NCBI GenBank assembly: GCA_020740775.1
Contig: JAHEWK010000006.1
Location: 372,001-436,000, forward strand
DNA from: Ilyonectria destructans
Taxonomy: Eukaryota > Ascomycota > Sordariomycetes > Hypocreales > Nectriaceae
Direction of reading: 5' to 3'
DNA: 64,000 bases
Part shown: piece by piece, positions 23,389-36,359 of the stretch
How positions within the stretch are numbered: the first letter of the stretch is position 1
How the letters are laid out: each line of letters opens with the position of its first letter
The notes under the pieces: model-generated
Told to the model about the DNA's origin: nothing
Databases searched by the model: none
Seen by the model: only the letters and a program-made list of their open reading frames with translations
Translations under genes and position numbers: made by a program

Positions 23389-23778
23389 ATGAGATTTGTC
23401 CAGACAATCGTTAGCGTTACAGCTACAGCCCTGATCGCGTTTTCGCCTGCAGTCTATGCTTTCACTACTGCCTGCACCTACCAGCAGTACAGCTGTGGCT
23501 ACAGTCTGGTTGCTGACAACAGTAATTCCACCTCCCTAGTGATTTATACCACACTATCTAAACTAGTTGCTGACTCCTGATTAAAAGCATACACCAACAT
23601 TGAATTGGCCGCCGGTGTGTCCCGGACTGTCGGGGTCATTCCCGCCCTAGCCGGCAACCAGCTGCTTCAGGTCCTCTACCGCTGCACCGACACAAATGGC
23701 GGCATTGCCGGAAATTCGTACTGCATTGCCGGCTGCGTCTCTATGGGCGACCTTGAGGACGACCAGTGCGCTATGTAG
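23389..23778 (+). CDS. Small secreted cysteine-containing protein, candidate effector
   Basis: Two exons, 23389-23521 and 23588-23778, encode 107 aa. The 66-bp intron (donor GTAATT) splits a Thr codon and is needed to reach the second half. Residues 1 to about 24 (MRFVQTIVSVTATALIAFSP then AVYA) are a standard signal peptide with a plausible cleavage after VYA. The mature part has six cysteines (TAC, YSC, YRC, SYC, AGC, DQC), enough for three disulfides. Length, secretion signal and even Cys count suit a small secreted fungal protein of the effector-candidate type. No enzyme motif is seen. It is the last intact gene before the AT-rich block that flanks the PKS, a common setting for effector-like genes. 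Function is not inferred further. Confidence 0.82.
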
Positions 23779-24645
23779 CTGTGATAATATCACTTCTATG
23801 GCTACTAGCTGTCACATATCGGGACATCGAATTTCAACCGTTATTGCGGCAGTCAAGCTTTTCCTTCTATCGTCACACGCGTCCACCGCCACCTGCCTCA
23901 TCACTGGCCTAATTTTTCCTTCATTCAGATCAATGGCCATCTAAAGCCAAAGACCTCAAAACAATCGGAGCGTCTCGGCTGTCCGAGGTCATCCGACGTT
24001 ATTAATCATTCTCTGAGTCTATAAGACTGACCCAAAGACCCTCATTAGATAGACAGAAATCAAGAGTTTTCCACACATATGATCATTTCCATCTGCCAGG
24101 TGTAACACTAACTCGTCTCTTCAGCACGGGACAGATTACTGCATGCATAGGCACTGGCTTATACTCCTTTATCTCAGAATAGCTTGGTGGGGTATAAGGT
24201 GTTGCAGGCAAGGCTGTGGTTTCTTTAGTCTTATGTGGTAGTTTTCACTCTTTCAGGAGTGCTTTTAAGATTCTATTACTAGGAATAGTCGGGCATATTG
24301 TTGCGCTGTTCTGCTTCTAATAGCAAACATCTTTATAAAAGCAAATTACCTGCAAAAAGAACACAACTTTAGTAGGGCGTGTCCAACAGTAGAGCTAGTA
24401 GTCCTTTATATTAGGAGGCTTGGGCTGGAATGTTAGCTATGGTGAGTCCACTCACTAGGTCTTCTTGCAGTGTATAAGATGATTCGGAGTCTTCATTTTG
24501 CCGCAAATGCCATTTCAGTCATTAGAATGCTTCCGTTAGCAGTGGACCCATTTAAGGTTCCCGGGACCGGACCTTACTACTGCAGTGAATAAGGTTATAA
24601 CTCACCCTATTGCGCACCCCCCCTTCTCGCGCATTTAGTACTATA
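23779..24645. other. Intergenic, leads into the AT-rich block
   Basis: No gene supported. GC content is normal until about 24,640 and then collapses within a few tens of bases. Confidence 0.55.
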
Positions 24646-26975
24646 GGGTAAGGTAGTTTTAATATAGCATTATAAGCTATATACCTACTATTAAATTCTA
24701 ATTTAAATATATATTATACTTATATATTAAAACTAAGTAAATATAATTAATTTATATTTCTTCTATTAATTATAGATAATAATATTAAAACTTTAATTTT
24801 ATTTTTTATTATAATATTATTGTATTTATATAAATTTATTTTAAAAGAAATAAAATATATAAAAATATATAAAGATTACTATATCTTATTATATATTATT
24901 AAGTATATAAGACAAATATTAAAATAATACTATACTATTTAAATAGCTTTTTATTTAGATATTTAGTAAAATATAGATATTATTAAAAAAATAAAAAAAT
25001 AAAACCTTTATTTAAAATATATAAAATATAATAAAATTATAAATAGAAATATAAAGATACTTTAATTTAAGATATTTAAAAAGATCCTTTTTATATATTT
25101 ATTTTATATATTATATTTAAGTTTAAAAATAGCTATATTTTAAATATTCTTAATTATATATAAAAACTTATAAAATATAAAGTAATTTCTATATATATTA
25201 TATATTCTATTATTAAAATTACTATTCTAACTACTATTTTAAATTCTATATTATATATTTATATAAGTATAATAAGAAATTTAATCTATTAATTATAAAT
25301 CTAATTACAGTTTTTTACCTCTTCTAACTACTAAGTATATATATATTATAGGATTTCTAACTCTTTTAAATCTTCTTTATAATATCCCTCTATTATTTCT
25401 TTATAGCTACTATTAGAGGTAATTAAATTCCCTTTAATTCTTATAGTTATTAATTCTTTAGCTATAAGTTAATTAATACTATATTATTTATTAGCTATAT
25501 AGACTATATAGTACTATATAAGCTATTAATAAATACTCTTTTTACTAGAGAAAGTATATACCTTTAGTATTTTTAAATTAGAGTCTTAAGATAGTTTAGC
25601 TCTATTGTAACTTAAAGTTATAAAGCTATATCTTAACCTACTAGCTTTTAAATTATATAACAGCTAAAAACCATTACCTATACTAAATAAAGCTTATTAA
25701 ATTATTTAATTTAAACTTCTATAATATCTTTAAACTCTAACTTTTTAACTGTAATTTACAGCCTTAAAATAAAAGTTAAATTACTTAAAATTAAATAATA
25801 GAGATTAAAAAAGAAGCTATAAGTATACTAATAATTAGAAAAAACTATATCAGTTTATAGTATAAAGTAGAAAGTAGATATTTTTAGTTAATTAAGTAGT
25901 TAGTTAAATAGTTAGTTAAGATATATATAAGAATAAAAGGATAATTAGAATATAAGAGAGCTTATAGAGCTTTTATATTTATTATAATTTTACCTTTTTT
26001 AAAATTTAGTTTCTTCAGTAGATTTAGCTTTTTTAGTAGATTTAGCCTTTTTAAGATATAGCTATTTTTATAGCTTATTAAGATATTAGAAAAAGTAATT
26101 AATTAGATTAAAAACCTTAATCTATTTAAGTAACTATTAACCTTTAAATAGACTGAGTATATAGTCTATATTATTAATACTATTATTAGTATTTTCTTTT
26201 TACTATTAAGCTTTTAGTCCCCCCTTTAGATATATATATATTAGAATACTCTAACTTCTTAATATTAAATAGCTTAAAAAGAAGAGAAATATAAAATAGC
26301 AGTAAAAGAAAAAAAGAGGTTAATAGTTTAAAATTAGTAATTTATAACTTTAAGCAGTTTTTACTTACTATACTAACTAACTTTACTTCTCTATAGTATT
26401 AAGTTATTATAATAGTCTATATAGATTACTATAGGCCTTACAGTTAGATTTTAATTACTATACTAAAAGATTACTATTTATAGCTAAATTACAGTATATA
26501 TAAATATAGATAAAATACTTATAATATAGTAGAATACTAAAATAGAAAAAAATAAGGATATATTTAGAATTAGTAATATTTACAGCTTAAATACTATACC
26601 TATTATTATATAGTATTTTTAGTATTATATTAATTCTTATCTAATTAATTATATAAAAAGCTTAAGTTTCTATATAAAATACTAAGGTATACTTATATTT
26701 TCTACTTTAATCTGCAATTTAAACTAATAGTCTAAATAATCTAAACTATTAGAAGTACTAAAAAAGTTAAAGTTAAAGTAGCTATTATAGTAGTTAATCT
26801 TTAATAGATATAGTTATTTAATAAAATACTCTCTTTTTAAATATACCTTTAGTAAAAACCTATTTTAATATAAAAGATAAAGCTGCAGCTAATAGAATAT
26901 TTATTTCAAAAGGTATATATAAGGTTTATTCTCTATCTAAGGATCTTACTCACTTTAGGCTATATGAAAAAAAAA
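24646..26975. other. AT-rich, RIP-degraded repeat block left of the PKS
   Basis: About 2.3 kb of TATA/TTAA-rich DNA with almost no surviving CpA and no open frame of note. It contains repeat copy B in inverted orientation. The block ends only a few bases from the PKS stop codon. Confidence 0.85.
25220..26263 (-). repeat. Dispersed repeat, copy B (inverted)
   Basis: The reverse complement aligns by eye along its whole length with copies A and C: AAGTTAGAGTATTC start, GGGGGGACTAAAAGCTTAATAG box, GACTATATACTCAGTC stretch, AGCTAAATCT and CTTAACTAACT tandem units, and a TTTTAATAAT end. It is more AT-converted than copy A. Ends are approximate to about 20 bases. Confidence 0.8.
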
Positions 26976-26981
26976 AGCTAC

Positions 26982-29900
26982 CTACGTTGCAGCTGTAGGT
27001 TGCACTAGCTTCGACACCATCTTGTCGCACAGTGCATTCAGCGAGGTCGCGTTAGTAAGGTCAAGCGTCGTCAACTCAGCACCCAGCTCCAGCCTGATCC
27101 AGTTGCGCACTTCAACAGCGGCAAGAGAGTCCATCCCAAGGGTGATAAGAGGCTTTGCGGGCTCAATATCTGACTCCAGTCGAAGAACCTTGGTCAGTTC
27201 CGCCGCGACAACCTCGACACCGACCTTGACGAGCGCCGCCTTGTCAGCGCCAGACTTGAGCAGCGTGTGGAAGGCCCGAATTGTCTCGTCGCCCTGGTTC
27301 CTCGAGCCGCCGTCATTTTTGTCCCCGGCACTCGCGTTCTGGAAGAGGTAGCCGAAGCGGGCGTTGCGCATCAGCTCCGAGTCGTCGGGCAGCGGGAAAC
27401 CGATACCCGTGATGAGCTGCGCGCGGCTGCTCGCGTTGATGGGCGCCGCCGCCCCGTCGTTCTGCTGCAGGATGGAGTAGCTCAAGATCTTGCGCAGCGT
27501 GCCCTCGGTGATGGGCGTCCACGACCGGGTGTCGAACCGGGCCTCGAAACCCTCTTGCTCAGCGACGTAGCCCACGTCCTGGATCAGGCCAAGGTCGACC
27601 GAGTTGGCGTGTAGGCCGAGCGAGTTACGGTAGTCGGCAAAGGCGTCGAGGAACGTGTTGCCCGCCGAGTAGTTGGCCTGTCCCTTGTTACCGACGATAC
27701 CGGAGATACTCGAGAGCAGCGTGAAGAAGTCGAGCGGCTGCTGTTGTTCTTCCGAGACATGGTGGAGGTTCCAGGTGCCATGGAGCTTAGCGTGAATGGC
27801 CGTGTGGTAGTCGTTGAGAGTCATGGTCTCGTAAGGTTTGTCCTGGATAATGTTAGCAGCTGAAAGATGGCAGGTTCCTGATTGACCATGGACTCACCCT
27901 GAGCACCATGGCTCCTTGAATGACACCGGCGATTCGAGGAGTCGCTCCCTTGAAGACGCCCCGTAGGAACTCAGCATCAGCAACGTCGCCCTTGGCTTCG
28001 ACAATCTCGCATCCGTACGCGAGACAGCTCTGCACCGTCTTCTGCGACCCCAAGTCGCTCGTTCCGCTTCTGCTGACCACGATGATGTGTCTGGCCCCGT
28101 GGCGGGCCATGTGGATGGCCAGAGATCCGCAGAGACCTTTCAGACCGCCGACGATGAGGTAAGAGACGTCGGACTGGAGCCTCAGCTTGCGCGTCGCGGG
28201 TCTGATGGCAACCTCCACGTCCTTCTTTCCTCCATCCGAGATGACGACTTTGCCGATGTGACGGCCACTGCGGATGTATGCCAACGCCGTGGGGATGGCA
28301 TCGAACCCAAACGTGGTGATGGGGTGGATGGGCTTGATATGCCCACCGCCAACCAGCACGAAAATCTCACCTAGGAGTCGAGCAATCAACGGATCTCGGA
28401 TGTCTTGGGTGTAGGAAAAGTCCATGGCCCTGAAGGATGCGTTGCGATCAAATGGCTCCATGGAGAGCGAGCTGCGGTCGACAATGTCCTTCTTTCCGAT
28501 CTCGACCATGGTGCCGCCGTCGGCGACAATTCGCCACGAGGCATCGAGTAAGTCACCGGTCAAGGAGTTGATGATGACGTCGACTCCCTTTCCGTTCGTT
28601 GCCGATAGGATGTCCTTGGCGAACTTGGAGTTGCGGGAGGAGAACATGCGGCTTCGTGGGATGCCGTAGTTGTCCTGGAGGAACTGGCGCTTTTCTTCCG
28701 TGCCGACGGTGACATAAATCTGCAAATGTATTGGTAAGTCTGCTCGCTTTCTCTTCCACCACGTCCAGCAAGCTGAAGGTAGTGCATGTAGACCAGGTAC
28801 TCACCTCTGCCTTCTTGTATTGAGCCAGTTGAATACAGGCGATTCCGACGCCGCCGGAAGCCGAGTGAATGAGGACAGACTTTCAAGCAGTTAGACAAAT
28901 CTTCTTGTTCACAAATGAGAATTGATGGCTTCTCACCTGGCCTTCCTTCAAGTTGGCAATGTCGTACAGGGAATATATGGAGCACAAGTAGACAGAGGGA
29001 ATGGTTGCCGCGTCCTGGAGTAAGGTTAGTCCCAAGGTTCGTGTACGCCATGTCCCTGCAAGAGTCTTCATGCACTAACCTCAAAGCTCATCCAGTCTGG
29101 GATAACATGGGCGCGTTCGACAGTGACCTGTAGCCGGTTCGCATAACTACCGCTGTTCAGGAAGCAAACGCGATCTCCTTCCTTGAACTTGTTGACACCT
29201 GGTCCGAGTCGCTTCACGACACCCGCCGCTTCGTATCCGATGGTGTACTCATTCTCGGGGACGATGCCCATTGCCACCGCGACATCCTACATTACTTGTT
29301 AGCCGTGATCGCTCGAACCATGGGGATCAGGTTTTGTGTTTACCTTGAAGTTGACACCCACAGCCGAGACCTCAATCTCGATCTTTCCTGCCTCAACCGG
29401 GACCTCACCAACGGCCTGCTCGTTCCAAGTGAGACTCTGGAAAGTTCCGACGCGCTCCGATCTCAGCTGCACAGCCGCCTTGGTCTCGTGCAAGTTATTC
29501 AGAACAGGCTCGGCACCTTCCTTCTCGGCGCGCTTGAACTCGTTGATCTGAGCATCCGGCAAGACTCTGTGGACGTACAAAACGCCGTTGCGTTCGGCGA
29601 ATTCGGTCTCCACGGCGGCCTTGGGACCAGCCTTGTGACCAGCCTTGTCGCTGTCCAGGGTTGCAGAAAGAACAGAGTCGATTGCCCAGGCTGTCGTGGG
29701 GCCTGTGCCCGACTCGACGTCCAGAACGGTGACCTTGATGCTGGCGTCCTCCCGGCGGACTACGCGGAAGAGGCCGTGGGCGAGAGCGGTGTTGGGGTCC
29801 GTCACCTTGTATTGTGCGCCCTTGGTGACCCAGAGAAGGTTGTTTCCGGAACTGAGGAGCGTCTTCAGCGCATCCCATTGCACCGCGTTGATCTGTGTAA

Positions 29901-32900
29901 GGACTGGTGCGTACAGCTCATCGAGGATCAGGACCGTAGAACCGGTGGGCAGGTCTTGAGTCGAGGGAAGGCCTGTCTGTTCGATGATGTTCCAGCCAGA
30001 CTTATCCAACACTGCTCTGAGAGCGGGCTCCAGGGCTGGGGTAGCCTCAGCGAGACGAATGGTGTAGAGATTCTCAGTGCGTGCCATCTCGCTCTCTGAT
30101 GTCGCTGTGTATAGTGCCCATGCCGGCTTCCCATCGGCGGGAGAGTGCTGCAGCCTGGAGTCGAAGCCATTTGCCTCCAGTGCCGTTCGGACCGGTTCTG
30201 GGCGCAGCAGACGTGTTGCGGCAAGGCTAGTCAGCTCGCCTGTCTCCAAAGCCTGCAGCTTGCCGTCCAGTGCTTCACCAGGTGTCGGGGCCTCGGTGGG
30301 AGGAGTTCCTGGCGGGAGGCTAGACCCGGAGGACTCGGAGGGCGAACCGGGCGAACCAGGTGAACCAGGCGAACCAGGCGAACCAGGCGTTCCATGCTCT
30401 GTGTAGGCGAGTGTTTCTCCCTCGAGGGACAAAGGCGTCGAGCGTCCGTTCTGTCTCGAGTTTGATTCTTGAACGACAAGCGTGTACCCCTCGCTGGAGA
30501 GGTGCGGCTTGATGTTCGCGATGATGCTATCCAGGTCCAAGGTGGATGCCTTTCCAACCTTGACAATCGCAAGGTCGTAGTTCGCCTCTTCCGGCAGCCC
30601 GAATGCTTTGTTGTTGGGGTTCACAAGGATGTACGAAGAGTTTCTCTTCCCCTCATGCTTGGTCTGGACGCTCACCAAGAGCTTGGCGTCTGGAGAGGCA
30701 AAGTCGTATTGAAGATACGCAGATCTCGGCGACGAATCTTCGACCTCGAACCAGGTGGAAGAAGCGCCGTTGTAGTCGAGGTCGAGCTCGAGAACGCGTA
30801 GGGCGGGTGTCTTGTGCGCAATCAAGTCGACAATCGTGTCAACCTCAGCCTCTGAGCCAAGGCCAGTCAGACGATCCTGGGAGAGGAAGCTGATGTCGGG
30901 CTTCCAGCTGATGCGGTCCAAGACATGAGGGTCGGGCTTCGGAATCACGTCCAGCTTGGCGAAGCGAAGGCCCTGCATCTGCATAAGCAGCGCGCCACTC
31001 TCGGGATCATAGACGGAGCAGTTGGCGAAGTAGCTCTTCGCCTCCTCAAGGCGTCCACGGCCAGAGTACTCGGAACTGGCTAGCGAGAGGCCTTCCTTAA
31101 GTCCCTTGTGGACCTTGTTGATGACCAGGCTGTCAATAATGGACGGGACCAAGACGGAATTGAGTGAGCTGTGCTCTCCACCCCAGAGGGCTGGAGTGAC
31201 GGTCTGGAAGCATCCGTCGAGCGATGCTGGATGAATAGGGTAGTATGACTGAGGCGACCACTTCGACTTGGGCTCATCCAGCGCTACCAAACTGCGACCA
31301 CGTCTCTGGCCACTTACAGACTCGACCTTGAGCACCTTTTGGAAGTCGGGCCCAAATCCGTACCCGATTGCAGTCTGGGCCTTGTACCAGATCTTCGCGG
31401 ATGTGGGGTACTTCAGGGGTGTGCGATCGGTCTCGGCAAGAGCCTCATCCACGGCATCTTGCACACGGATCAAGCCTGAACAGTGCTCCACGAAGACGTC
31501 CCCGGTGTTCGTGGAGACTCGGAACTCGTGCCAGTCCCCGCTACCGGGCTGTTGGGTCAGCGACAGCGTGATGGCCGACTCAACGCCCTCTTCTAGCACC
31601 AGGGCTTTGTCAAAGCGAACGTTCCTGAATCCGTAAGCCAGGTCGTTGGCCGACGTGATTCCCGCACCCTCGGGGGCAGTGGCTCGGGTCTTCTGGAAGA
31701 GAGCTTCCACGGCCATGGTGATGAAGCCGGAACCGGGTAGGAGGATGTCGTCTCCCATCTTGTGGTCCTTTAGCCATGGTACATTGGCAATGTCCAGCAG
31801 CTTGCGCCACGTGGGAGCCCGCCATGTGGTTCCCAGGACCTTGTTGCCAAGCAAGTCGTGGTTGACGTGCTCCTTGAATCGCCAGTCCTTGCTGGCCGCG
31901 TTCTCATGCCAGTACTTGACCGAGTGGTTCCAGGTGTAGTTGGGAAGATCGACGATGGCGCGAGGGAGCTGGTCGGCGGCCGTCTCTTCCGGTGCGTAGC
32001 GGTTGACTTGGGCCAGGCTGATGTGGCCACCAGCGACAAACAAGCGTCCTGCGAGGTCGAAGAGGGTCTTGCCAGCCTTGTCCCCTCGCGCCCACGCGGC
32101 AAAGGACGAGATCTCGGAGCCTTGAGGCAAGGACTTGAGGACCTGGGAGACTGGACCGGCCAGGGCACCCGAGGGTCCGATCTCGACGAGGAAGTTGGGG
32201 CTGTTGTCACCAGAAAGCATTTCCCTGACGGCCTCATTGAAACGAACGGGCGAGATCATGTTCTTCTTCCAGTAGGCCGCGTCGGCGGTGGAAGATTTCT
32301 CGCGGCCGGTGACGGAGGAGAACATGGACACTTCAGATGGTCCGCCGACTGAGGCAAAGTCGGTCGACAACAGCTTCTCGTACTCGTCACCAATGACTCC
32401 CATAAGGGGGGAGTGGTAAGCGAGATCTACCTGCAGAGGCCTAGCAAAGTGACCATCCGCCTTCAGGTCCGCTGCCAAGGCCTCGAGCGGAGCGCGCTTC
32501 CCGGACACGGTCAGACTGCTGGGACTGTTGAAGCATGCAATCCAGGCCTGGCCGTCGTACTCTTGCAGGTACGGCGAGAGGGCGTCCGGACCCAAGCCCA
32601 CGGCCAACATGCCGACGTCCTTCTCTGCCTCGTCCTTGCGGTTCAGGGCGGCACGGCCTCGATAGAAAGAGGCCTTGATAGCACCGGCCCGGTCGAGGAA
32701 TCCCGCGGCGTATGCGGCGGCGATCTCGCCCGAGGAATGGCCCACGACGCTCTGGGGCTTGACGCCCCACTGCTCCAGGACCGCCATGAGGCAGATCTGC
32801 AAGGCGGTGACGAGGGGCTGCGAGAACTCGGGCTGTCGCATGTGCTCAGGGGTGCGAGGCTCCGTGAGCTCATCGACGAGAGACCAGCTAGGAGGATTGG

Positions 32901-34920
32901 GGAGACTCTGCAGAACGGCACCAAGCTCGTCGAGGATCCCTCGGGTCCAAGGGAAGAATTGCAGCAACTCCTTGCCCATCTGGGGCCACTGGGCGCCCTG
33001 TCCGGTGAAGACGAAGCCGATCCTGGGCACCTCGGAGCTCTTCTTCCCGAGAACGAAGGCGTTCTCATCCAAGTCAGTCAGGTTGCGTGTCGTGACAAAG
33101 GCACGGTGCCAAAGCTTGCTCCTCCGCTCCGAAAGCGTGTAAGCCAGGTCTGCGAGGTTGACCTTGACACGCGGGTTGATCAAGTGGTTGCTGAGCGCCT
33201 TGATGTTGGCGCGCAGGGAGGCAGCGTCGTTTGCTGAGAGGACGAGCGTGGAGGGACGGTCCGAGTCCTCGTCGTCGAGAGAAAAGTCACCGTCGTCGGA
33301 AACGTAGGATGAGACATGACGGGGACCCCCAGGGATGCTCTGCTGCTCGACGATGAGATGGGCGTTGGAGCCTCCGTATCCGAACGAGTTGATGCTGGCT
33401 CGTCGGAGGGCGCCTGCTGGCCAAGGGATGGCAGTGCGTGAAGCCTTGACCTTGAAGCCAGCGAAGTCAACTATAATTGGAACCATTGTCAGCACTGATA
33501 CTGGAACAGGGTCTTCCTCGGGCTTCGGGGGTGCCATCTACTCACTCTTTGGGCTTGGGTTCTCAAAGGTGGGGTTGCCGGGGATGATACCCGTCTCAGT
33601 CGCCAGAACGGCCTTGATGAGGCCAGAAATGCCAGCTGACGGCTCAGCATGGCCGACGTTGCTCTTGATCTTGATTTTTCAGCTTACAGTCAGCGGTTGT
33701 CCATACATACTGGGATGAATGGGGGAGAAAGATGACATGTGACGTACCGAGCCAATAATCAGGGGCTTGTCCGCAGAACGTGTCGCCGCAAACACGGAGG
33801 CGGCACCCTTGACCTCAGTTGGGTCTCCAGCCGGTGTGCCAGTTCCGTGGCATTCCAGATACGCCGTGTCGTTGAAGTTGGTTATGCCAGCATTGGCGTA
33901 AGCAGCCCTGATGGCGAGGGACTGCGCCTCGGCACTGGGACTGGCGATGCCGGGAGTTCGTCCGTCACTGTTGGTGGACGAACCCAAGATGACGCCTCTG
34001 ATGGGGTCCCGGTCACGGACGGCGTCGGAGAGCCGCTTGATGATGACGGCGCTCACTGCTTCCGCCTTGACGTATCCGTCGGCGGAAATGTCAAAGGTGT
34101 GGCAGAGACCGGAAGGAGAGTGGGCGTTGCCTACACCTCCGATGTCCATGACGTGTTCGGGGTTGAGGTAGAGGTTGCTAGTCGCAATGATGGCTGCGTC
34201 GATCTCCCGGGACTGTAGATATCGACTGGCGACATCGATACCTACCAAGCTACCTGAGCAGGCTGTGTCGATGGTCATACTGACGAAATGTCTTAGCATC
34301 GTTGCCCATCTGGGGATATCTTGGGCAGTACGATCTCTCACCTGGGACCCTTGATATTTAAAAAGTGGCTCAGTCTGTTCGCCATGATGGAGCGACCAAC
34401 GCCGACGGTGATGGCTGCGGGCCTGTCATCGGGATCTCTGGCCTGCATATAGTCATAGTCTTGGTGTGTTAGCTCCCGTGTGTATCTAGCTGCTGTAAGT
34501 GAAGTCAAGGGGCTAACCTGAGGCATATGATCCAACGAAGCAACCGACAGGCGCTCCGTCTAGATTCTCCAAGGGAATACCAGCGTTCTCGAGTCCTTCA
34601 TAGACAACTTCGAGCATCTGGCGCTGGTTAGGATCCATAGAGATGGCTTCCGTTCTCGAAATCTCGAAGAAGGGAGCGTCGAAGTCAGCAGGGTCGACGT
34701 CCTCGAGGAACATGCCGCCCAGCGGCCGCATGGTTCGTGGCTTCCCAGAGCCATCCCAGTGGCCCTCGATATTGAACCTCGACTTGGGGACTTTGTTGGA
34801 TGCGATGCCTCCTTTCTTGAGGAACTCCCACAATTTGTGAGGGGTGGTGCTACCACCTGGGAGTCGACATGCGATGCCAACAATGGCAAGGGGTTCCTTT
34901 GTGTGCTGTGTGGTCGTCAT
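26982..34920 (-). CDS. Highly reducing type I polyketide synthase (KS-AT-DH-vestigial MT-ER-KR-ACP)
   Basis: Iterative cytosolic PKS. Ten minus-strand exons (34518-34920, 34342-34459, 33748-34279, 33546-33669, 29344-33470, 29080-29286, 28937-29014, 28805-28879, 27898-28719, 26982-27842) keep phase throughout and give 2,448 aa. KS about 10-440 has Cys181 (DTACSGS), His318 (CHGTGT) and His358 (SNVGH). AT about 540-870 has GQGAQW and Ser639 (GHSSGE). DH about 925-1230 has His962 and Asp1144 (HPASLDGCF). Residues about 1270-1395 keep only a methyltransferase-like stump without the glycine-rich SAM loop. ER about 1735-2060 includes SASGGVG. KR about 2070-2330 has [10 protein letters not shown] and [12 protein letters not shown] has Ser2401 (GMDSL). 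No thioesterase or release domain follows, so release should be in trans. It likely makes a reduced, unmethylated chain; the product is unknown. Confidence 0.95.
30335..30395 (-). repeat. 9-bp minisatellite inside the PKS coding sequence
   Basis: On the minus strand the unit encodes Gly-Ser-Pro, read five or more times ([12 protein letters not shown]) at about residues 1420-1436, between the methyltransferase stump and the ER. On the plus strand it appears as GGCGAACCA units. It sits in an inter-domain linker, where length changes should be tolerated. Confidence 0.85.
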
Positions 34921-36359
34921 GATGTCTAAGTGAAAGGTGCAAACAAAAAACTGAACTTCTTGAACTCGAGTCTAGATCTAAAGAGCCCTTGAAAATGATG
35001 AAGGAATTCCGTGGCCTTCTTGATACCGCTTGAAGGAGATGATCTAGAGAGTTCTTGTCTTTACACAATCTTGCGGGATCTTCGCCTCATATACCTCTTG
35101 ACCACGGCCGCGAGCTCTCTCTTTTCGGACGAGGCTCGAGTCGTTGTCTATCTGTCCGAGGTAGTAATCCCGCCTTCCCCAAGTCGATTGAGTAGACCGT
35201 ATTTAGAAGGTGGCGATAACAAGACGAATCCACCAGGCCTCGGTCGAACGCGCAACATATCGTGGAGATTCCATCAATAGGATGACACTTGGGGTCGTGA
35301 TTTTGAAGCCCGACAAAGCGTCGAATCCTTCAGGTCCCCGAATGAAATGCTGGGCTGCATGCATTTGCATTAGCTGTGCCAACAAGCGCGAAACCTTGCT
35401 GATGATGTGATAGCTGGAGGCAATGTTGAACCGTGACGCAAATATCGAGAGCTGTTGAGGTCGCCGAGTCTCGGGCATGTCGCTTATCCGTGTCACAGAG
35501 GGCGTAGCAAGTGAAGTTGCATCGAAGTCGCAAGTTGACATGGGTCGCGGCTCGGCGTTGGGGTATGCGTCTCCGTTTATCTATGGGTCCAATTGCGATT
35601 ATCACGTAGCAGTAACGTCCAAACCCTTCAAAAACAGGGGTCTCGGGGAGCATATATCTGCAAGGTAAGACAGGTGCATGCTGTGCCTTTCCCTAGATGG
35701 CGCACACACGAGCCTTGATACCCTAGATACTAGCATATAAGGTCTGCACGGGGAGCCAGGAGGCACAGCACCGAGGCTAAATTGCCTAAATATGTCTAGT
35801 ACCGGGCTCGGAACAAGGGGCCGAGATCTCGGGCCGCTCACACCCACCCACAGACTCGCAGTGGGATCTGGAGTGTGGGCCGTGTCCACATAACGTCAGA
35901 TTTTGCTGCAGAATCTATGTAGGCACAATTACCCACCATCTTGTTCTTTTGCTCGATGACACCTTGACACTTTTACCTCCACCCTTGGCTGGTGACATGC
36001 CGCAAGCTGATCCATGCCAGCACATTGGTGGAAGAACAGGGGTCAGGTGTGCTCGGTCATAGTCCGGAGGAACCTTGGCGATGGTGGCACTTTTGACATT
36101 TGCCAGTTTTCACCTGCTAATGCCGGTATTCGCTTCATGATAGGAAACGTCAAGGCCAACCGTTGGCCACGTGGATGAGGCACAGAGCGCGATAAATGGT
36201 TAGTGATATTATATGATAACTAAGACCAGACAGTTGGCATGTGAGACAATGGTCAAGAACTGACTGACTCACATTTTGGAGCCAATCTTTGACAAGAGGC
36301 CTTCTCTTACCAATTGAACATACTGTTAATTGCAAGCTCTACATACCTCCTCTTCTAAC
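34921..36359. promoter_or_regulatory. Divergent promoter region between PKS and hydrolase
   Basis: 1.44 kb separate the start codons of the divergently transcribed PKS and alpha/beta hydrolase genes, so control elements for both probably lie here. Short open frames have no domain. I could not single out a regulator binding site with confidence. Confidence 0.55.

Noticed and set aside
29296..30099. A 267-codon frame on the plus strand within the PKS
   Set aside because: Shadow of the ER/MT-linker coding sequence with no recognisable domain.
32413..33237. Long open frames antisense to the PKS, the largest 274 codons
   Set aside because: GC-rich coding DNA commonly leaves antisense frames open. 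The sense strand has complete KS, AT and DH motifs and phase-consistent introns.
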